Positions 1 through 7,109 of a DNA stretch of 13,179 bases are shown here, one piece after another. Positions within the stretch are counted from its first letter, which is position 1. The number at the start of each line of letters is the position of its first letter. The stretch is from Oscillospiraceae bacterium (GTDB lineage: Bacteria > Bacillota > Clostridia > Saccharofermentanales > Saccharofermentanaceae): assembly GCA_902803695.1 (NCBI GenBank), contig CADCQX010000227.1, forward strand, positions 1-13,179, written 5' to 3'. The notes below the pieces were generated by a model, which was given only the letters and a program-made list of their open reading frames with translations, did no database searches and had not been told where the DNA came from. Made by a program: the position numbers and the translations under genes.

Positions 1-1010
1 CCGTAGTTGGTGTCGTACTGATGCTTAGGGAAATAAGCGAGCCAACGCTTGATGAGCGACTTAGGTACAGGCTGTGCACCGATGTGCATGAGCCTCCACT
101 GATCGAGCTCGTAGTCTGAAAGCTTGATATCTCCTCTGTCGAGGGCGTCAAGGATGTCCTGAGCCCACGGTACCAGGAGCCATACGATGGTGCAGTGCTC
201 GTTGGATACTGCGTCCATGATGTACTGAGGCTTTGTTCCTCTGAGAAGGACAGCTCTGGAACCGCTTACCAGGCTTCCCATCCAGTGCATCTTGGCGCCT
301 GTGTGATACAAAGGCGGGATGCAAAGGAAGCAGTCTTCCCTGCATGTGGAGTGATGCTTCTGCTCAACTGCTGCAGCGTGCATGAGACTCTTGTGCTTAT
401 GAAGGATAGCCTTAGGGAAACCCGTGGTTCCCGAACTAAAGTAGATAGCGCCGTTGTCTTCGTCTGTTATGGCGATGTTAGGACGCTCACTTGAGTAATC
501 GGCTGTGATGACGCGGTAATCTTCTGCGAAGGTCGGGCAGTTCTCGCCGACAAAGATGAGGGCACGGTTCTTATGAAGGTCGTGCTCAATGTTTTCGATA
601 CGGCCGATGAATTCAGGGCCGAAGAAAAGAACGTCCAATTCAGCGAGGTTACTGCAGTAAAGGATCTCGTCTGATGTATATCTGAAATTGAGAGGTACTG
701 CGAGGGCACCTGTCTTGAGGATTCCGAAGTAGATCGGGAGCCACTCGAGGCAGTTCATCATGAGGATACCGATCTTGTTATCCTTCTTGATACCGCGGGA
801 CAGGAGCATATTGGCTACTCTGTTGGCCTTCTCGTCAAATACTTTCCATGTGATCTCTCTTCTGTAAGCCTGCTTTTCCGTAGGCTGGATGAGTTCGTAC
901 TCTTTCCATGTGATGCGTCCGAGCTCCTGCTGTTCAGGATTGAGCTCTACAAGAGCAACCTCGTCGCCATATAAATCTGCATTTCTTTCCAAATACTCTG
1001 TAACAGGCAT
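1..1010 (-). CDS. AMP-forming acyl-CoA synthetase (fatty acid-CoA ligase family), 3' end outside window
   Basis: Class I adenylate-forming enzyme, expected to activate a carboxylic (probably fatty) acid with ATP and pass it to CoA. 336 codons are visible from the ATG at 1010-1008. The start is supported by GGAG at 1017-1020, seven bases upstream. The P-loop/A3 motif YFSSGTTGFPKA lies near residues 189-200, followed by a family-typical PPLYHTGAKMHWMGSLVSGS segment, an A4-like region reading HIGAQPVPKS, and the first residues of the A5 motif (TNYG) at the window edge. The family is normally 500-560 residues, so the hinge and C-terminal lid domain are missing only because the window ends. It could instead be a fatty acyl-AMP ligase or carrier-protein ligase; the visible part does not decide. 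It lies far from the Dlt-like operon and has its own promoter, so nothing suggests it is DltA. Confidence 0.88.
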   Translation of the reverse strand, partial: MPVTEYLERNADLYGDEVALVELNPEQQELGRITWKEYELIQPTEKQAYRREITWKVFDEKANRVANMLLSRGIKKDNKIGILMMNCLEWLPIYFGILKTGALAVPLNFRYTSDEILYCSNLAELDVLFFGPEFIGRIENIEHDLHKNRALIFVGENCPTFAEDYRVITADYSSERPNIAITDEDNGAIYFSSGTTGFPKAILHKHKSLMHAAAVEQKHHSTCREDCFLCIPPLYHTGAKMHWMGSLVSGSRAVLLRGTKPQYIMDAVSNEHCTIVWLLVPWAQDILDALDRGDIKLSDYELDQWRLMHIGAQPVPKSLIKRWLAYFPKHQYDTNY

Positions 1011-1068
1011 TTTGATACTCCTTATTCTACAAATACTACAAAACTACACGTAAAAACATGCCTATATG

Positions 1069-1077
1069 AGTATAACA
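1069..1077 (-). promoter_or_regulatory. Putative extended -10 promoter of the acyl-CoA synthetase gene
   Basis: On the minus strand the sequence reads TGTTATACT, an extended -10 element (TGnTATACT). It would start transcription about 55 bases before the ATG at 1010. No good -35 hexamer is visible at 16-18 bases; the upstream DNA is very AT-rich, which may serve as an UP-like element. Called by eye only. Confidence 0.45.
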
Positions 1078-1142
1078 GGTTTTTAATAAAAATAAAGTTA
1101 GCGATTTTTTGGCCATATCTTCAAAAAATCAAAAACTGGGTA

Positions 1143-1171
1143 TTGTAAAATGTGCAAACACTCGTTATAAT
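1143..1171 (+). promoter_or_regulatory. SigA-type promoter of tRNA-Pro(TGG)
   Basis: TTGTAA at 1143-1148 and a perfect TATAAT at 1166-1171 are separated by 17 bases. The tRNA begins 18 bases after the -10 box, which fits a short 5' leader. Confidence 0.75.
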
Positions 1172-1189
1172 AACTTGGCTAATAAAGAT

Positions 1190-1265
1190 CGAGGTGTAGC
1201 GCAGTTGGTAGCGTACGTGCTTTGGGCGCATGGGGTCGCAGGTTCGAACCCTGTCACCTCGACCA
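1190..1265 (+). tRNA. tRNA-Pro, anticodon TGG
   Basis: A full 76-base cloverleaf with encoded CCA. The acceptor stem CGAGGTG pairs with CACCTCG, followed by discriminator A and CCA. D stem GCGC/GCGT, anticodon stem CGTGC/GCATG with loop TTTGGGC (anticodon TGG), and T stem GCAGG/CCTGT with loop TTCGAAC. It should read CCA and, by wobble, other proline codons. It is a single-gene unit with its own promoter and terminator. Its body is nearly identical to the second proline tRNA at 8212-8287; they differ mainly at the wobble base, position 38, the T loop, the D loop and one acceptor pair. Confidence 0.97.
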
Positions 1266-1266
1266 G

Positions 1267-1302
1267 GAAGGTTATCTGAGTATCAGGTAGCCTTCTTTTT
1301 TT
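1267..1302 (+). terminator. Intrinsic terminator after tRNA-Pro(TGG)
   Basis: A hairpin with a 13-pair stem, including two G-T pairs (arms 1267-1279 and 1283-1295, loop GTA), is followed directly by seven T at 1296-1302. It should separate the tRNA transcript from the acyltransferase gene downstream. Confidence 0.9.
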
Positions 1303-1309
1303 GCCCTTT

Positions 1310-1318
1310 TGGTATAAT
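1310..1318 (+). promoter_or_regulatory. Extended -10 promoter of acyltransferase gene #1
   Basis: TGGTATAAT matches the extended -10 form TGnTATAAT, just after the tRNA terminator. The predicted start near 1325 leaves a leader of about 28 bases before the ATG at 1353. There is no recognisable -35; the upstream position is occupied by the terminator T-run. Confidence 0.6.
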
Positions 1319-1352
1319 TATCTTCATCGAAAACATTTCCGGGATTGATCGT

Positions 1353-2387
1353 ATGCCTAAGAAAAACGACAGATTACAATACGTGGATATCGCCAAGGGA
1401 TTTGCGATCCTTATGGTCGTGGCAGGTCATATCCTGGCATCAAACGATTACCTCAAATACTTCCTATACACCATACATGTTCCGCTGTTTCTCATGTTGT
1501 CGGGTGTTTTCGAGAAGAAAAGAGATAATGTTCCTTCATATCTGTGGAAGGTTTTCAGGAGATTATATCTTCCCTGCATACTGATAATCACCGCCGACTA
1601 TTTCTTCTACACGCTGATCTATAAGACCGACATATTGAGGCATACGATCCCGAGGATCCTTAATTGCCTCGTGGGGCACGCCTTCACCTTCGATACGCCT
1701 ATATGGTTTCTCATCGACCTTTTCTTCGTGAAGGTATTCTTCCAGCTGGTGCAGCTCATCAGGCACAAGACCGCGCAAAAGATCGTTGTGGGGATACTGT
1801 CGGCGGGCGGCGTCGTTTACATGTACGCATGCAGGTTCATAAAGTTCGACAACAATTACTATGGGATATATGCTCTGATCGTCGTGCTCACTTATTACTG
1901 CTTCGGCTATCTTCTTAAGGATCTTATCAGGCTTCCTTCCGAAGCGTTCGCCACGGGTGATAAAAAGAAGATCCGTATCCTCATTATCCTTATGGCCGTT
2001 TTCCTTACCTACACGGCAGTAGTGACCAGATTCAACGGAAACGTGGGCGTGCTGGGAATCAACTTCGGAAATGTCATATTGTTCCTTACGGGAAGTCTCC
2101 TCGGATCCTACGGATTCATCATCTTATCGGCATTTCTTTCCTCCCGTTCGAAAATAACCGTCAAGCCTCTGGTGTACCTTGGAAGGCACACTCTGTTTAT
2201 CATGGCAACGCATTATTATCTGGTGGAACACCTGTCCAAATATATCCTCGGAAGACTGGGCAAAGAAGAGATCTATCACTACCCGATAGTCGAGATCGTA
2301 ATCTTTATTCTTACGATGGGCACATGTACCCTGTGCCTTCTCATGATCGACTTGCTGAAAAAGAAGATCTTTAAGCCTGCTCCTTAA
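1353..2387 (+). CDS. Acyltransferase-3 family integral membrane protein #1
   Basis: Acyl_transf_3 (OafA/WecH-like) membrane protein of 344 residues, the usual length of the membrane domain alone. This family moves acyl groups, often acetyl, onto sugars of surface polysaccharides or lipid-linked glycans. The N-terminal signature VDIAKGFAILMVVAGH places the conserved histidine at residue 26; a conserved arginine region reads FRRLYLP, and a late motif reads LGRHTLFIMATHYY. About ten hydrophobic helices cover the length and there is no extra SGNH domain. The frame stays open back to 1230, but that stretch lies inside tRNA-Pro and its terminator, so ATG 1353 is chosen. Its ribosome site is weak (CGGG nine bases before ATG), the same arrangement as in paralogue #2 at 7110. 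Its 3' end overlaps the convergent glycosyltransferase gene by 17 bases. The acyl donor and acceptor cannot be told from the sequence. Confidence 0.88.
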   Translation: MPKKNDRLQYVDIAKGFAILMVVAGHILASNDYLKYFLYTIHVPLFLMLSGVFEKKRDNVPSYLWKVFRRLYLPCILIITADYFFYTLIYKTDILRHTIPRILNCLVGHAFTFDTPIWFLIDLFFVKVFFQLVQLIRHKTAQKIVVGILSAGGVVYMYACRFIKFDNNYYGIYALIVVLTYYCFGYLLKDLIRLPSEAFATGDKKKIRILIILMAVFLTYTAVVTRFNGNVGVLGINFGNVILFLTGSLLGSYGFIILSAFLSSRSKITVKPLVYLGRHTLFIMATHYYLVEHLSKYILGRLGKEEIYHYPIVEIVIFILTMGTCTLCLLMIDLLKKKIFKPAP

Positions 2388-3906
2388 CGAGCATATAAAC
2401 GGTATAGTATTCGTCTGCGGATACATATTCCTGATAGACCGTATACCCGATCTCACACAGCCTTCCGACTATGCCGCTTTCAGATTCGATATTCTCCTCA
2501 CCGATTATCACATGATAGACGATGACATCCACATCAAGCGCCTTTATTGCATTCATCTGTGAGATGAGCATCTCATCGGACATATAGTTCGGTGTATAGA
2601 ACTGATCAATGGCAGGCTCCGCGAGATACTTGTCGTAGATCGGGAAACAAAGGCTCGTAAAGAACAGATAGTTCGCATCAGGATGAGCCTTGGAATATTC
2701 TTCTATCTTTGTCTCGTAGTCAGTCTTCTGACGCGGGATCAGAGGGAAGAAAACTGTCGAGAGTATCGAGAAGCAAACTGTAACTGCCATAAAGCAGACG
2801 GCAAGTTTAAAAGCATCTATCTTCTTACCGAGTATCGAATCCAATTTCTCTGCTACAAGATCGGTTCCGTAGATCATAAAGACCATGAACACGATGAAGA
2901 AGTAAGGATATACGAGGGACGCAGTAAGCACCAGGAACGTAATGACGAAAAGAACGGCGATCACTATGGTCTGGATCTTTTCTTTCTTCTTCCTGAGATC
3001 AAGTACAAGAGCTATAGCAGAAAGGATCAAAAGAATCGAGAAGCCGATCCTTGATGCCCACGTAATGAGACCCTCCGTAAGGAAGAATCCCGTAAAGTCA
3101 GTAGCGTACTGACTGTTAAAGATGAAATAGATATCGATAAAATCCTTAAGCGATCCGGTAGCCAAAAAGAAGATCAGAAACGGGATCATAAGGACGATTA
3201 TTCCGCCTAAGAAAACACCGCATGCCTTAAGGAAATCCATAGATCTCTTACGGATGATGAGCCACAGAAAATAGCATCCGATAAAAGCAAAATACAAAAG
3301 ACAGACGTTGAGCTTAATGAGGAAAACACCGCCGCACAAAAGTCCTATGAAGAACATATTCTTAAGTGATACGACATGATCCTTCTTCACAAAGCATGCG
3401 TCCTTGATAAGAAGATATGCCGAGATCATGAGGAAGACAAATACGAAGTTATCAGGCTTGGATCCCGTAACGAAAATGTTGATGTTATAGTCCTCGATAT
3501 GAACGCTTATAAGGCATATCATGATGATCGTACTAAGAAGCGCCGCATCTTTCTTGAGCCTTAGAGAAGACAGTTTATATGCGAAGATGAAACCTATGGA
3601 ATCTAAAAGCGCACTTACGATCCACATTCCGAGATCATGTTTTCCGGCAAGAAGATAACCGACAGCGAAGATCACGTACGTAAGAGGGCCCTTATGATCG
3701 AACAGGTCCCTATAAGGGATCTTGCCTTCGAAAAGCCCCTTTACCAGGATCTTGTAGCAGACCTCATCGTAACTGTAGACATACCTGTAATAAGGCGAGA
3801 ACGGGCAGATCAGAAACGTAATGAAGAATGTAATGATGCCGATGATGACAATATTACGAATCTCCTTTGAATCAATGCCCTTCTTGAGCGTTGCCTTTTC
3901 TTCCAT
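2371..3906 (-). CDS. GT-C fold membrane glycosyltransferase #1 (PMT/GT39-like)
   Basis: 511-residue polytopic protein resembling GT-C enzymes that use polyprenyl-phosphate sugars outside the membrane. After a first helix (about residues 17-35) an extracytoplasmic loop carries SYDEVCY, with Asp47-Glu48 as the candidate catalytic acidic pair, then GKIPYRDLFDHKGPL at 61-75, a clostridial hallmark of this family. Roughly ten more hydrophobic segments follow, and the last 100 or so residues are soluble (starting near YSKAHPDANYLFF), as in other GT-C proteins. The start is supported by GAGAGGG a few bases upstream of ATG 3906. It is a close paralogue of the protein at 4892-6424: 41 of 50 residues match in positions 31-80. 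It is monocistronic and divergent from the patatin gene. Sugar donor and acceptor are unknown. Confidence 0.78.
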   Translation of the reverse strand: MEEKATLKKGIDSKEIRNIVIIGIITFFITFLICPFSPYYRYVYSYDEVCYKILVKGLFEGKIPYRDLFDHKGPLTYVIFAVGYLLAGKHDLGMWIVSALLDSIGFIFAYKLSSLRLKKDAALLSTIIMICLISVHIEDYNINIFVTGSKPDNFVFVFLMISAYLLIKDACFVKKDHVVSLKNMFFIGLLCGGVFLIKLNVCLLYFAFIGCYFLWLIIRKRSMDFLKACGVFLGGIIVLMIPFLIFFLATGSLKDFIDIYFIFNSQYATDFTGFFLTEGLITWASRIGFSILLILSAIALVLDLRKKKEKIQTIVIAVLFVITFLVLTASLVYPYFFIVFMVFMIYGTDLVAEKLDSILGKKIDAFKLAVCFMAVTVCFSILSTVFFPLIPRQKTDYETKIEEYSKAHPDANYLFFTSLCFPIYDKYLAEPAIDQFYTPNYMSDEMLISQMNAIKALDVDVIVYHVIIGEENIESESGIVGRLCEIGYTVYQEYVSADEYYTVYMLVKEQA

Positions 3907-3921
3907 AAAACCCTCTCATGA

Positions 3922-3958
3922 AAAGATGTTGCGATATTTAGTATCTTAAAACATCTTT
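3922..3958. repeat. Perfect 9-bp inverted repeat in the divergent promoter region
   Basis: AAAGATGTT at 3922-3930 and its exact reverse complement AACATCTTT at 3950-3958 are separated by 19 bases. The arms flank the predicted -10 box of glycosyltransferase #1 (3938-3943). It could be an operator, or a hairpin near the start of the transcript. There is no T-run, so it is not an ordinary terminator. Confidence 0.55.
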
Positions 3959-3966
3959 GAACCCAA
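3938..3966 (-). promoter_or_regulatory. Putative promoter of glycosyltransferase #1
   Basis: On the minus strand TTGGGT (3961-3966) and TACTAA (3938-3943) are 17 bases apart. Each matches consensus only partly. The predicted start near 3931 leaves a leader of about 25 bases before ATG 3906. Confidence 0.35.
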
Positions 3967-3981
3967 TACAAGCGCGCCCCC

Positions 3982-4010
3982 TTGTCCGCTAGCGAACGTT
4001 GTTGTACTAT
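3982..4010 (+). promoter_or_regulatory. Putative promoter of the patatin-like gene
   Basis: TTGTCC (3982-3987) and TACTAT (4005-4010) have 17 bases between them, each four of six to consensus. The start codon lies 30 bases after the -10 box, with AAAAAGGAG as ribosome site in the leader. Confidence 0.45.
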
Positions 4011-4039
4011 TCTCTCTAGAACAAAAAGGAGATCTGTGT

Positions 4040-4891
4040 ATGGGAATCGGTCTGGTACTTGAAGGCGGCGCATTAAGAGGATTATTTACATCAGGCATCA
4101 TCGATGTCTTTCTCGAAAACAATATCCGGTTTGACGCTGCCGTCGGCGTTTCCGCAGGTGTCGTTTTCGGAACGAATATGAAGTCCGGTCAAAAAGGCCG
4201 CGGCATCAGATACAATCTCAAATATTCCAAAAACTGGCGTTACAAAAGCTTCCGTTCCCTTCTTCTTACCGGCGACCTTTTCGGCGCTGATTTCTGTTAT
4301 CACGAACTTCCGACAAAACTCGATATATTCGACACTGAGTTTTTTCGAAAAGACCCGACAACATTCTATGCGGTAGTAACCGATGTGGAAACAGGACGTC
4401 CGTACTATAAGGAACTCACCGACGGAGAATTCGAAGATCTGGAATGGGTCAGAGCTTCGGCTTCGATGCCGCTTGCCTCAAAGATCGTAAAGATCGGTGA
4501 TAATAAATTTCTGGACGGAGGCATCGCGGATTCGATCCCTCTCAAGTTCATGGAAGAGCATGGCTTCAAAAAGAACATCGTCGTTCTTACCCAGCCTCAA
4601 GAATACGTGAAACAGCCTTATAAGATCATGCCGCTCGTGAAGACCGTCTATCATAAATATCCCGACCTGGTCAAAAGCATCGGTCAAAGACACGAGATGT
4701 ATAACGAACAGACCGCTTACGTGAGATCACGCGAGGCTGAAGGCGCTTGCTTTGTAATAAGACCTGAAGAAGCACTTAACATAAAGCCGCTGGAAAAAGA
4801 TCCGAACGAACTTCAGAGAGTCTATGATCACGGCGTAATGGTCGGAAACAAAGTCCTGGACGAACTTAAAAGATTCATGGAAATTCCCTGA
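4040..4891 (+). CDS. Patatin-like phospholipase family protein
   Basis: 283-residue serine lipase of the patatin family, expected to act on acyl ester bonds of lipids through a Ser-Asp dyad. All three family blocks are present: the oxyanion loop GGALRG at residues 9-14, the nucleophile elbow GVSAG with Ser38, and DGG with Asp159. The C-terminal part, with FVIRPEEALNIKPLEKDPNE followed by a YDHG...LDEL helix, resembles the extension found in bacterial YjjU/RssA-like patatins. No signal peptide or membrane helix is seen, so a cytoplasmic or inner-face location is likely. AGGAG eight bases before ATG 4040 fixes the start. It is the only gene of the block without a paralogue here. It is divergent from glycosyltransferase #1 and converges on glycosyltransferase #2 with no bases between the two stop codons. 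Substrate is unknown. Confidence 0.93.
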   Translation: MGIGLVLEGGALRGLFTSGIIDVFLENNIRFDAAVGVSAGVVFGTNMKSGQKGRGIRYNLKYSKNWRYKSFRSLLLTGDLFGADFCYHELPTKLDIFDTEFFRKDPTTFYAVVTDVETGRPYYKELTDGEFEDLEWVRASASMPLASKIVKIGDNKFLDGGIADSIPLKFMEEHGFKKNIVVLTQPQEYVKQPYKIMPLVKTVYHKYPDLVKSIGQRHEMYNEQTAYVRSREAEGACFVIRPEEALNIKPLEKDPNELQRVYDHGVMVGNKVLDELKRFMEIP

Positions 4892-6424
4892 TCACTCTTT
4901 CCTGACGAGCATGTGAACGTAATAGACGCCGTCATCCGAGATGTACGCCTGATACTCATAGTATCCGCATTCTTTTATCAGGCTGATAACGCTGCCCTCA
5001 CCTTCTACCGGATCCTCATCCTTCTGCGTAGGATAGATGACCACATCGACTTCGCCTGACTTAACGGCATCATACTGTTCCAAAAGCATCTCATCAGTGT
5101 AGTGATTCGTTGAATAGAACTGTCTTACCTCCGGCCCTGCAGTAAGATACTCATCATATACCGGAAGGCTCACGCATGCGAAGAACAGATAATCGGCATC
5201 GGGATGTTCCTTGGCATAGCTTTCTATGTTCGTCTCATATTCACGCTTTGTCCGTGGGATCACAGGCGATGCAAATGCCTCCGCTATAGCAAAGACAATG
5301 GAGACCGACAGGATGATCACCGAGAAGACTATGGAATTGATCTTACCTTCGAAAGTCCTGCAAAGAACATCTGCCAGAAGATCAGTACCGTATACGAAGA
5401 ATACAGAGAATACGATAAAGAAATACGAATAGAAAGGTGATGCGGTAAGCACAACAAAAACGATCACCGCGAGTATGAACATGACTGTCTTCTGAAGGAC
5501 ATTTTTCCTGCGAATCAGATCGCCTATGAAAGCTACGACCGACAACAGGACGAAGGTCAAAAGCGACACCTTGCAGATCCACGTGAACAGACCCGCTGAC
5601 ATGAAAGTCCTTACAAATGACGAACCGTAACGGCTGTTAAATACGAAGTAGATATCGATAAGATCACGAAGTCCGCCGATAGCCGCATAGAAGATAAAGA
5701 ACGGTACTGTTACGGCTGCTATTCCCAGAAGAAAAGCGCCGCAGGACTTCAGAAAATCAGCGAGCTTTTTTCTGATGAGAAGCCATAGGAAATAGCATCC
5801 GACAAAAGCCAGATAGAAAAAGCACGCATTGAGTTTTATCATGAAGACCCCGCCACACAGAAGTCCTATGATGAACATCGGCTTTAGGGAGATCACGTGA
5901 CCGGTGGTCTTTTTCGAAAAGAATGATTCCCTTGTGAATATGTATGCCGAGATCATAAGGAGAGTGAAGACAAAACCGTCCGGTTTGGAACCTGTATTAA
6001 GGATATTATGGTTCATCAATACCGAATTCATGAACAGCAGGAAGACAGCGCTCAAAAGTGCGGTATTCTTCTTAAGTCTCAGGCATGATGTCTTATACGC
6101 GAAGATAAAACCGAGCGAATCAACGATCGCACTGATGACCCACATTCCCCAAGTATTCTTGCCAGCCAGAAGATAGCCGAGTGAAAAGATCACATAGGTA
6201 AGCGGACCTTTGTGATCGAAAAGGTCCCTATAAGGAAACTTGCCGCGGAAGATTCCTTCCGTGACTATCTTGTAGCAGACTTCATCGTAGCTGTACACAT
6301 AACGGAAATATGGCGAATACGGGCAAAACAGGAATGTCAGGACGAAGACAAGAAAAGTTATGATCGCCATGTTCCTGATGTCGATCTTACGATCAGGTTT
6401 GTTGACCGGACCTTTCTCATTCAT
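4892..6424 (-). CDS. GT-C fold membrane glycosyltransferase #2 (PMT/GT39-like)
   Basis: 510-residue paralogue of the 2371-3906 product with the same topology: one helix (about 19-36), a loop with SYDEVCY holding Asp47-Glu48, GKFPYRDLFDHKGPL at 61-75, a run of hydrophobic segments, and a soluble C-terminal domain beginning near YAKEHPDADYLFF. The expected reaction is transfer of a sugar from a polyprenyl-phosphate donor outside the membrane, by analogy with the GT-C superfamily. The start is ATG 6424, 33 bases after the stop of the small membrane protein gene, so the two probably share a transcript; the ribosome site is modest (GGGA, then AGGAT close to ATG). The N-terminal cytoplasmic tail and the middle helices diverge from paralogue #1, while the first extracellular loop is nearly invariant. 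That suggests shared chemistry with different acceptors or partners. Confidence 0.78.
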   Translation of the reverse strand: MNEKGPVNKPDRKIDIRNMAIITFLVFVLTFLFCPYSPYFRYVYSYDEVCYKIVTEGIFRGKFPYRDLFDHKGPLTYVIFSLGYLLAGKNTWGMWVISAIVDSLGFIFAYKTSCLRLKKNTALLSAVFLLFMNSVLMNHNILNTGSKPDGFVFTLLMISAYIFTRESFFSKKTTGHVISLKPMFIIGLLCGGVFMIKLNACFFYLAFVGCYFLWLLIRKKLADFLKSCGAFLLGIAAVTVPFFIFYAAIGGLRDLIDIYFVFNSRYGSSFVRTFMSAGLFTWICKVSLLTFVLLSVVAFIGDLIRRKNVLQKTVMFILAVIVFVVLTASPFYSYFFIVFSVFFVYGTDLLADVLCRTFEGKINSIVFSVIILSVSIVFAIAEAFASPVIPRTKREYETNIESYAKEHPDADYLFFACVSLPVYDEYLTAGPEVRQFYSTNHYTDEMLLEQYDAVKSGEVDVVIYPTQKDEDPVEGEGSVISLIKECGYYEYQAYISDDGVYYVHMLVRKE

Positions 6425-6457
6425 ATCCTGTTTCCCTTTATTCCGACCTGAGAGTTA

Positions 6458-6943
6458 TCAGTCGTCTTCGATCTCAGGCTTTTTGATAAAACCTACAAAG
6501 AAAGTTATCAATCCTGTAATGAGCAGCACTACCGCACATCCGGCGATTATATAGAAACCGTAATAGGTCTTTGTCGTAATGTCATACGTAGTATCCAGGT
6601 TCATGGCACCGATCTCCTCGTATGCTTCACCAAGGAAATTGGCTTCATGATGCACTACGCCTACCTTTGTCATAAAAATGACCAGCTTACCGCCTATGGC
6701 CAATGCACAACAAAGTGCAGTCCAGATGCAGTGCCTATACTTCGAACTGAAGGCCAAAACGACACAACCAATAGCCATGATAACTATTATGACTCCCAGA
6801 AAGGACGGCATGACCGCATTATATTCTACTGTGCGTTTCTTCTCGGATTCAGTTATTATCTGCTGACAAGGAATAGCCGTCGCAGCCATTGTAAGAAAAC
6901 TTACAACGATGACCACATAACGGATGATCTTGCTCTTGTCCAT
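6458..6943 (-). CDS. Small four-helix membrane protein upstream of glycosyltransferase #2
   Basis: 161 residues with predicted helices near 8-25, 47-66, 72-91 and 127-151, and a short acidic cytoplasmic tail ending PEIEDD. I do not recognise the family. The outer loop between helices 3 and 4 (about 92-126) is polar and contains paired histidines (VVHHEANFLGE). The frame extends 13 codons further upstream, but GGGAGG six bases before ATG 6943 clearly selects this start. It sits 33 bases upstream of glycosyltransferase #2 on the same strand, so it may help that enzyme or a shared process; the paralogous glycosyltransferase #1 has no such neighbour. No enzymatic motif is visible. Confidence 0.8.
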   Translation of the reverse strand: MDKSKIIRYVVIVVSFLTMAATAIPCQQIITESEKKRTVEYNAVMPSFLGVIIVIMAIGCVVLAFSSKYRHCIWTALCCALAIGGKLVIFMTKVGVVHHEANFLGEAYEEIGAMNLDTTYDITTKTYYGFYIIAGCAVVLLITGLITFFVGFIKKPEIEDD

Positions 6944-7030
6944 AATTACCTCCCAACAACTCATACTCCAACACAAAATCATAATATCATTTATTCATCA
7001 AACTTTGGTGTACGTAACGCAAATGTCATA

Positions 7031-7058
7031 TTGTTATGTATCTCACAAACGATATAAT
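7031..7058 (+). promoter_or_regulatory. SigA-type promoter of acyltransferase gene #2
   Basis: TTGTTA (7031-7036) and a perfect TATAAT (7053-7058) are 16 bases apart. The transcript would start near 7065, leaving a leader of about 45 bases without a clear Shine-Dalgarno site. The remaining divergent space (6944-7030) must hold the promoter for the 6943 gene; I could not pick it out with confidence. Confidence 0.65.
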
Positions 7059-7109
7059 TAAATCGACACGATAAAAATTGGTCTGCCATACATAATCGGG
7101 CATGTTGCA

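Noticed and set aside
1..1010. Assigning the left-edge ligase as the DltA partner of the Dlt-like operon
   Set aside because: It is about 9 kb from the operon, with several unrelated transcripts between, and its sequence looks like an acyl-CoA synthetase. A DltA-like gene is more likely just beyond the right edge.
1230..1352. Upstream extension of the acyltransferase #1 frame, starting MGSQVRTLSPRP
   Set aside because: It begins within tRNA-Pro(TGG) and runs through its terminator. The family signature starts only after ATG 1353.
6944..6982. 13-codon N-terminal extension (MILCWSMSCWEVI) of the four-helix protein
   Set aside because: GGGAGG lies just before the inner ATG at 6943, and the extension would put this ribosome site inside the coding region.
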